From positions 1 through 38,695 of the IMG/VR virus record IMGVR_UViG_3300032050_007236: 38,695 nt of DNA, one strand, 5' to 3'. This document shows positions 33,429-38,695 of the stretch, in pieces; position 1 is the first letter of the stretch, and the number at the start of each line of letters is the position of its first letter. Position numbers and translations under genes: made by a program. Under the pieces are notes generated by a model. It had not been told where the DNA came from, did not search any database, and saw only the letters and a list, made by a program, of their open reading frames with translations. This DNA is from a virus.

Positions 33429-36212
33429 CTAGTCCGTCCCTAATTTCTTCTTCAATTCATCAATTTGTTTTTGTTGTTCTTTGATTGCTTCAATCAGTAA
33501 TCCAACTATATTGCCATAGGCAACGGAATATTGGTCAATATCTTTTGCATAACTAACCACTTCTGGAATCACTTTCAATGTTTCTTGTGCGATTACACCG
33601 ATACCTCGTTTGTCTTTATCCTTCCAATCAAAGTATACACCACGAAGTTCCATTACTTTCTTTAATGCATCTTGAATAGTTACAATATTTTTCTTTGCTC
33701 GTTCATCAGAATACGCGGTGATATTGTCGGTTCCATAGATTTCGCCGTTCACGTGAAGTGGGTACGATGGAGCACCGCCGATACCCAATCGACTATTGGC
33801 ACTATCCCATCGTAGATTTGCGTAGCTGGTTAACGTAGTTGCTCCAGAGAAAACTGCTACACGGTCTGCCGTACCACCACTAATCGTTCCTGCGCCGGAA
33901 GTACCAGCGGTCCCCGATACTCCCGATGTGCCGGATGACCCGCTGGTTCCGTTGGCACCATTTGCTCCAGAAGTACCAGAACTGCCACTCGTACCATTTG
34001 CTCCAGATGTTCCTGAGCTACCCGATGACCCAGGCGCACCATTGTTACCAGATGTTCCTGATGAGCCACTTGATCCTGGTGCGCCATTGTTACCAGAGGT
34101 ACCAGAGGTACCAGAACTGCCGGATGAACCAGGCGCTCCATTATTTCCTGAGGTACCTGAACTACCTGTTCCTCCACTTGTACCGGATGTTCCTCCACTA
34201 CCAGACACACCTGGGAGTCCCATAGCACCATCTCTACCAGATGAACCCGATGAACCCGAGGTGCCTGATGTTCCTGTAGAACCACTACTTCCAGATGTTC
34301 CCGATGTACCAGAACTTCCGCTTGTTCCTGCCGTTCCACTACTTCCTGCGGTTCCCGATGTTCCCGCACTTCCCGATGTGCCTGATGTTCCTGCCGAACC
34401 ACTGGTGCCAGTTGTTCCAGAACTTCCGCTTGTTCCCGTTGTTCCAGAACTTCCACTTGTGCCCGTAGTTCCTGAACTACCCGAAGTGCCGCTAGTACCA
34501 CTACTTCCGCTTGTTCCATTTTGACCAGATGTGCCTGAGCTTCCATTTTGCCCTGATGTACCGGCACTTCCGCTTGTTCCTGTTGAACCTGAACTGCCTG
34601 AAGTTCCCGTGCTACCGCTTGAGCCAGATGTTCCACTTGTTCCTGAACTACCGTTTATGCCAGATGTTCCAGAACTTCCGCCGCCACCTGTTGGACCCGG
34701 TAATCCCATTGCCCCATCGCGGCCAGAACTGCCAGAAGTACCTGATGTTCCACTTGTGCCCGCGGACCCAGATGTACCAGCAGTGCCACTTGTTCCAGAA
34801 CTACCAGAAGTTCCAGTTGAGCCTGAACTACCAGCTGTGCCAGAAGACCCAGATGAACCTGAGGTACCTTGGACTCCAGATGTTCCAGAACTACCATCAA
34901 AATAGTTAACGTTTTTTATCGGTGTGTATCCAGATGAACCCGCAGTGCCAGAACTACCGGCGGTCCCCGATGTTCCACTGGTTCCTGCTGTACCGGATGT
35001 ACCCACAGGTAGTTGTGCAACAATTAATAAAACATTTTCATCATTTGAGAATGAATATGTTGATTGAACTAATACTATTGGGAATGTCCAGTACGCATTG
35101 GGTCCAGTTTCTACACCAGTCCCCACCGTCCATTTTTGAAAATTACTTGAATTGTCCGCATCTTGTATTACTATCAACGACCCTGATGGGATGATAGCTA
35201 AGAAAATATCTATATCTTCATTATTTTGGTCTAAATGGCTTACGACAAGTTCCGTAGCTGATGCTTGTGTAGCGTTGTTCCAGAGGATATGACCACTACC
35301 AGGATTACCTGATGTTGCATTTGTGTTTGCTTGATATGGGAACAAGTCATTGGACTGTCCGTCTTTACCACTAGTTCCAGCTGTACCAGATGTGCCCCCA
35401 CTACCCGACACGCCGGGTAACCCCATAGCACCATCACGACCTGAGCTGCCTGATGACCCCGATGTTCCTGCGCTACCAGAAGTACCCGAGCTACCAGAGG
35501 TACCTGAAGTTCCTGAACTACCTCCAGTACCAGATGACCCCGAAGTACCAGAACTTCCAGTAGTTCCAGAAGTACCAGAAGTACCATTTATGCCAGAGGA
35601 GCCTGACGAGCCAGCGGTACCAGCGGTTCCACCACCGCCGACTGGGCCTGGAAGCCCCATTGCGCCGTCACGGCCGGAACTACCCGATGTTCCTGTACTT
35701 CCAGAAGTACCAGATGTACCATCTCGTCCAGAAGAACCCGATGTACCCGGATTACCTTGATTACCTTGTATACCAGGAAGACCCATTGCTCCATCTCTTC
35801 CACTTGAGCCTGAGGTTCCTGCCGTTCCTGCCGTTCCAGATGTACCATCTGCTCCAGATGTACCAGAACTACCACCGCCACCTACTGGACCTGGAAGCCC
35901 CATAGCTCCATCTCTACCAGAACTACCTGATGAACCTGATGAACCTGGTGCTCCGTTTGCGCCACTAGTACCGCTGGTACCAAATGTTTCTCCACTAGTT
36001 CCACTACTACCCGCAGAAGAACCGCCGCCTACACCAGCGATTAGATATCCACCGGGTTTATTGTCGCCGGCGTGTAATCGAATAACTCCAAATCCACTTG
36101 CTGTTGTGGATTCTATATCCGCAGTAAGAACGCCAGGCAATCCAACATACGCAGCGTTAGACCCTGACGTTCCTCGTAATATCTGAAATTCTGTGATATT
36201 ATTATTTGGCAT
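33429..36212 (-). CDS. Collagen-like tail fibre with S74 chaperone domain
   Basis: 927 residues. The N-terminal domain (1-60: EFQILRGTSGSNAAYVGLPG then RLHAGDNKPGGYL) resembles the particle-binding start of phage fibres. Gly-X-Y repeats dominated by GTS, GSS and GTA occupy about 62-286 and 404-772, including six copies of GRDGAMGLPG. A globular insert sits at about 287-403, and a short break (YTPIKNVNYFDG) at 429-440. The end (773-927) has a neck then an S74 endosialidase-type self-cleaving chaperone: AYSDERAKKNI with Ser835-Asp836 at the cut site, GVIAQE and a final coiled coil. AGGAA precedes the ATG. The repeats offer hundreds of Ser/Thr for O-glycosylation. Confidence 0.9.
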   Translation of the reverse strand: MPNNNITEFQILRGTSGSNAAYVGLPGVLTADIESTTASGFGVIRLHAGDNKPGGYLIAGVGGGSSAGSSGTSGETFGTSGTSGANGAPGSSGSSGSSGRDGAMGLPGPVGGGGSSGTSGADGTSGTAGTAGTSGSSGRDGAMGLPGIQGNQGNPGTSGSSGRDGTSGTSGSTGTSGSSGRDGAMGLPGPVGGGGTAGTAGSSGSSGINGTSGTSGTTGSSGTSGSSGTGGSSGTSGTSGSSGTSGSAGTSGSSGSSGRDGAMGLPGVSGSGGTSGTAGTSGKDGQSNDLFPYQANTNATSGNPGSGHILWNNATQASATELVVSHLDQNNEDIDIFLAIIPSGSLIVIQDADNSSNFQKWTVGTGVETGPNAYWTFPIVLVQSTYSFSNDENVLLIVAQLPVGTSGTAGTSGTSGTAGSSGTAGSSGYTPIKNVNYFDGSSGTSGVQGTSGSSGSSGTAGSSGSTGTSGSSGTSGTAGTSGSAGTSGTSGTSGSSGRDGAMGLPGPTGGGGSSGTSGINGSSGTSGTSGSSGSTGTSGSSGSTGTSGSAGTSGQNGSSGTSGQNGTSGSSGTSGTSGSSGTTGTSGSSGTTGTSGSSGTTGTSGSAGTSGTSGSAGTSGTAGSSGTAGTSGSSGTSGTSGSSGSTGTSGTSGSSGSSGRDGAMGLPGVSGSGGTSGTSGGTGSSGTSGNNGAPGSSGSSGTSGTSGNNGAPGSSGSSGTSGNNGAPGSSGSSGTSGANGTSGSSGTSGANGANGTSGSSGTSGVSGTAGTSGAGTISGGTADRVAVFSGATTLTSYANLRWDSANSRLGIGGAPSYPLHVNGEIYGTDNITAYSDERAKKNIVTIQDALKKVMELRGVYFDWKDKDKRGIGVIAQETLKVIPEVVSYAKDIDQYSVAYGNIVGLLIEAIKEQQKQIDELKKKLGTD
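33897..35003 (-). repeat. Gly-Ser/Thr collagen-like repeat block 2
   Basis: Encodes residues 404-772 of the fibre: three-residue Gly repeats, mostly GTS/GSS/GTA, ending with several copies of GNNGAPGSSGSSGTSG. Codons vary between copies, so the protein repeat is better conserved than the DNA. One short break occurs at the FDG segment. Confidence 0.85.
35355..36029 (-). repeat. Gly-Ser/Thr collagen-like repeat block 1
   Basis: Encodes residues 62-286 of the fibre. Four of the six GRDGAMGLPG units lie here, separated by GTS/GSS runs. The block is split from block 2 by a non-repeat insert (35004-35354). Confidence 0.85.
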
Positions 36213-36245
36213 AGATTCCTAATAAATCGTTATAAAATACACTCC

Positions 36246-36258
36246 CTATAAATATCTG
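36246..36258. repeat. 13-mer copy 2 (CTATAAATATCTG)
   Basis: Identical to 32857-32869 and at a similar distance (34 bases) from a minus-strand virion gene start. It may be part of the fibre promoter. A TATAAT on the minus strand (36264-36259) is just upstream but has no matching -35. On the plus strand it reads TATAAATA, 133 bases before the CobT-like gene. Confidence 0.5.
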
Positions 36259-36299
36259 ATTATAACGGGTTTATCCAATTATTACCCTATTACGGACCA

Positions 36300-36321
36300 A
36301 AATCTTAATGAAATCTTAATG
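36300..36321 (+). repeat. Tandem 11-bp repeat, Pho-box-like
   Basis: AAATCTTAATG occurs twice without a gap, so TCTTAATG recurs with 11-base phase. That is the layout of PhoB boxes (8-base units with 3-base spacers, such as CTTAACCT in cyanobacteria). A weak -35 (TTCATG, 36322-36327) and TATTAT (36345-36350, 17-base spacer) follow and would drive the CobT-like gene. Confidence 0.45.
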
Positions 36322-36387
36322 TTCATGCACTTTACTTTTTCTTCTATTATAGTAGATTTATAGTATACCTCTTAACCACGGGATTTT

Positions 36388-38532
36388 ATGACCAAGCACA
36401 AAGCACACAGTTCCTATTGGGTTGACGATACTTCCGTCTTTGATTTCGATACGGAGGATGTCAATAAGGATGAGCTTGACGTTTCTGCGGGTATTGACCG
36501 TATCGTGAAGCTTGCTACGATTCGTCGAGCTGTTGCCAACTTCGTTCGTATTCTCACGAATGATTCTTCTATTCATGTTAAGTATTCGTCAGGTCGGGAT
36601 TCATACACCGATGGTAAGACGGTGGTGATTTCGGCTGACCACAATACTTCAAACTTTGACCCGATGGTTGGTCTTGCTTTGCATGAAGGGTCGCACTGTC
36701 TCCTTTCTGATTTCGGTTTCCTTCGTGCGATTAATCAACATCACGAAGTGTTCTACTCTGCGCTTCATCCCGACCTTCGGAAGTTGGTGAAGGTGAAGGC
36801 GGTTCGTGACGGTAATTATGATGTTTATGACAACATGCGTGAGAATCAGGCTATTCTCAATACACTTCGTCGGTATATTCAGCAGTTGATGAATATCATT
36901 GAGGACCGCCGTATTGATTCGTATGTGTATCGTTCGGCTCCTGGCTATCGTCCGTACTATGATGCGATGTATAAGAAGTATTTCTTTAATTCTGATGTGG
37001 AAAAGAATCTCCAGTTCAATCCCGACTGGCGTAAGCCGACTGTGGAGAATTATGTGAATTGGCTTCTTATGATTTTCTCTCCGCACTTTGACAAGAAGGC
37101 GTTGCCGGGGCTGTCCAAGATGGTAGATATGATTGACCTCCAGAACATTCGTCGTTTTGATGAGAAGCATATGCCGGATTCTATCCGATGGAAGAAGTCT
37201 GGTGCGGTTGTATCCAATCCTGTTGCTGATAATGAACTTGTTGTTTACCATTATGACCAGTTCCCGCTTCTGTGGAAGACTGCGAACGAGCTGATGGTGG
37301 AGATTCTCAAGCGCGCCAAGTTCTATGCTGACCAAGAGGATGAGAACAATTCTGGCGATGATGGAATGGATGGTATTCCTATTGAGATGGAAGATGATGG
37401 CAAGGAGCTGGAGGGTGAGGGGATGCCGAATTATGACCTTCCACAGAAGAAGTTTAATGCGGGTAGGGGTAAGAAGGCAATGGAGAAGATGAAGGACATT
37501 CAGAATCAGACTGCTCGTAAGAAGAAAATTAAGAAGAATGAGCAGACGCAGATTGAGTCTATGGAATCTGCGGCGGCTGAAATGTCGGAGAATTCTGACC
37601 CGATTTATGGAAAGGTTCCGTGCCTCGTTACGAAGAAGCTCACGAAGGAAATTATGAAGTCGGATTGGTTCCCATTTGCGAATGTGTGGGCGTTTAGTGG
37701 TGATGGTACGTGGCGCGACTCTGACCGTAACCAGACCTATCGTGGATTCCTTGCTGGGATTCGTATGGGACAGGTTCTCGCTCATAAGTTGCAGGTTCGT
37801 AACGAGCCGCAGATTACACACTTTACTCGTCAAGAGCATGGGAAGATTGACCGCCGTATCCTCTCGCAGTTGGGAATGGATATTGAGAATGTGTTCAAGC
37901 GGACTACGGTTGATTCGTACAATCCGGCTCTTCTCTATCTGTCGGTGGATGCCTCTGGTTCGATGTGGGGTGGCAAGTGGGAGCGTGTGATGACGGTGAT
38001 GACGGCTCTTGCCTTCGCCGCTGATAAGATTCGTAATCTTGATGTGGTGATTTCGCTCCGTGGAAATGTCGGTAGTGGGATTCCGACTGTGGCGGTTGTG
38101 TATGATAGCCGTGTAGATACGTTCGTCAAGGCGAAGGCACTGTTCCCATACCTTGCGTCTAACGGTTCTACTCCTGAGGGATTGTGCTACCACAGCACGA
38201 TTGAGTTGATGCAGGAGTGTGTCAAGACGCACACGGTATACTTCATCAACTTCTCTGATGGTGAGCCGGGGTGCTCGTTCAGCCACAACGGAAAGCGGTT
38301 TGACTATGGTGGTGAGCAGGCGATGAAGCAGACCAAGAATACGGTTCGTATCATGCGTGAGATGGGGATTCGTATTATGAGTTACTTCATTAGTGACTAT
38401 CATTCTCACAATGAGTCCTACACGACGAAGTTCTTCCGCAATATGTATGGGCAAGAGGCGGAGTTCGTGGATGTAAAGAATGTGGTGAATGTTCTTAAGA
38501 CCTTGAACAAGCTCCTACTGATTAAGGAATAA
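36388..38532 (+). CDS. CobT-like protein: HExxH metalloprotease-like domain + VWA
   Basis: 714 residues. An N-terminal zinc-peptidase-like motif, LALHEGSHCLLSD (H99, E100, H103), is followed by NIIEDRRID with a candidate third ligand (E172). Residues 330-410 are an acidic then basic low-complexity linker. A C-terminal von Willebrand A domain has an intact MIDAS: DASGS (D521, S523, S525), T595 in GSTPEG and D624 in FSDGEP. This matches CobT/DUF2201-type VWA proteins that work with a MoxR/CobS-type AAA+ ATPase; such pairs occur in T4-like phages. No ATPase is in the window. Codon choice is GC-richer than in the sugar genes. Confidence 0.85.
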   Translation: MTKHKAHSSYWVDDTSVFDFDTEDVNKDELDVSAGIDRIVKLATIRRAVANFVRILTNDSSIHVKYSSGRDSYTDGKTVVISADHNTSNFDPMVGLALHEGSHCLLSDFGFLRAINQHHEVFYSALHPDLRKLVKVKAVRDGNYDVYDNMRENQAILNTLRRYIQQLMNIIEDRRIDSYVYRSAPGYRPYYDAMYKKYFFNSDVEKNLQFNPDWRKPTVENYVNWLLMIFSPHFDKKALPGLSKMVDMIDLQNIRRFDEKHMPDSIRWKKSGAVVSNPVADNELVVYHYDQFPLLWKTANELMVEILKRAKFYADQEDENNSGDDGMDGIPIEMEDDGKELEGEGMPNYDLPQKKFNAGRGKKAMEKMKDIQNQTARKKKIKKNEQTQIESMESAAAEMSENSDPIYGKVPCLVTKKLTKEIMKSDWFPFANVWAFSGDGTWRDSDRNQTYRGFLAGIRMGQVLAHKLQVRNEPQITHFTRQEHGKIDRRILSQLGMDIENVFKRTTVDSYNPALLYLSVDASGSMWGGKWERVMTVMTALAFAADKIRNLDVVISLRGNVGSGIPTVAVVYDSRVDTFVKAKALFPYLASNGSTPEGLCYHSTIELMQECVKTHTVYFINFSDGEPGCSFSHNGKRFDYGGEQAMKQTKNTVRIMREMGIRIMSYFISDYHSHNESYTTKFFRNMYGQEAEFVDVKNVVNVLKTLNKLLLIKE

Positions 38533-38552
38533 AAGAATAAATCGGAAATAGG

Positions 38553-38583
38553 AAACCTCCACAGAAATGTGGGGGTTTTCTGT
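38553..38583 (+). terminator. Rho-independent terminator
   Basis: AAACCTCCACA (38553-38563) pairs with TGTGGGGGTTT (38568-38578) with one G-T pair around GAAA, followed by TTC and T-rich sequence. It ends the CobT-like transcript. Confidence 0.8.
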
Positions 38584-38624
38584 TATTATATCCTATTTAT
38601 ATATTGACCTCTTTAGGTGATTAT

Positions 38625-38695
38625 ATGACACAGCACAAGATTGTAAAAATACCAGATTGGGTAACGCCAGAATCGGAAACATTTTTAAATGAAGT
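38625..38695 (+). CDS. Start of an unknown gene, cut by the window end
   Basis: ATG 38625 with AGGTGA four bases upstream opens a frame (MTQHKIVKIPDWVTPESETF) that is still open at the last base. About 23 residues are visible, too few to classify. Confidence 0.55.
   Translation, partial: MTQHKIVKIPDWVTPESETFLNE

Noticed and set aside
33926-35905. Several Pro/Glu/Val/Leu-rich frames on the plus strand and a second minus frame across the fibre gene
   Set aside because: All are frame shadows of the Gly-Ser/Thr repeats, and their own repeats follow from that periodicity.
36649-38454. 601-residue open frame on the minus strand opposite the CobT-like gene
   Set aside because: It is a shadow of the codon bias of the real gene: Arg/His/Leu/Ile-rich with no domain, while the plus-strand protein has clear HExxH and VWA motifs.
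38600-38624. TTGACC followed by TATATG before the last gene as a promoter
   Set aside because: The spacing between boxes is only about 12 bases, too short for sigma70.

Overview
The window looks like a piece of a large, AT-rich, lytic tailed-phage genome (Caudoviricetes, T4-related replication style). Reasons: genes are densely packed with start/stop overlaps (ATGA, TAATG) and Shine-Dalgarno sites. There is a T4-type clamp loader (gp44-like ATPase and a small gp62-like subunit), and a nucleotide kit of dCMP deaminase and ThyX. A minus-strand virion module carries a collagen-like fibre ending in a self-cleaving S74 chaperone domain. I see no tRNA, rRNA, CRISPR array or insertion sequence. The host is not identifiable. 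Near-consensus sigma70 promoters and rho-independent terminators show that it is bacterial.

Layout. (1) 1-6930, plus strand: end of an unknown gene, a GT-B glycosyltransferase, a GIY-YIG/ParB-like fusion, the clamp-loader ATPase, a zinc-ribbon protein overlapping a Mom-like DNA-modification enzyme, the gp62-like subunit, dCMP deaminase, an IscA-like Fe-S carrier and three small genes, closed by a terminator. (2) 7020-25955, plus strand, started by a promoter that abuts that terminator: RecB/Cas4-like nuclease with a probable Fe-S cluster, SpoU RNA methylase, SprT-like metalloprotein, several tiny genes missed by a 60-residue cutoff, a cupin, a phosphoesterase, an RHH-like protein, then about 10 kb of sugar genes (GDP-mannose 4,6-dehydratase, a second SDR, FkbM methylase and at least seven glycosyltransferases). 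A Nmad1/DUF1599-like protein, a large virion-like protein, an SGNH hydrolase, ThyX and a degenerate HNH protein follow. (3) 25956-26641: two small genes with strong promoters, one promoter embedded in the stem of a terminator, and a bidirectional terminator. (4) 26645-36212, minus strand: fibre, Cys-rich protein, adhesin-like protein and three large glycosyltransferases. (5) 36388-38532, plus strand: CobT-like HExxH + VWA protein, a terminator and the start of another gene.

The most interesting theme is glycosylation. The minus-strand module places a fibre with roughly 590 residues of Gly-(Ser/Thr)-Ser/Thr-type repeats together with a GT4 enzyme fused to a TibC/Aah-type autotransporter O-heptosyltransferase, a GT4-FkbM fusion and a GT-A enzyme. 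The plus strand supplies nucleotide-sugar enzymes and more transferases. I infer a phage-encoded system that O-glycosylates its own fibre. A second theme is DNA hypermodification: a Com-like zinc ribbon overlapping a Mom-like enzyme, plus an Nmad1-like protein. All functional calls come from reading motifs. No database search was possible.
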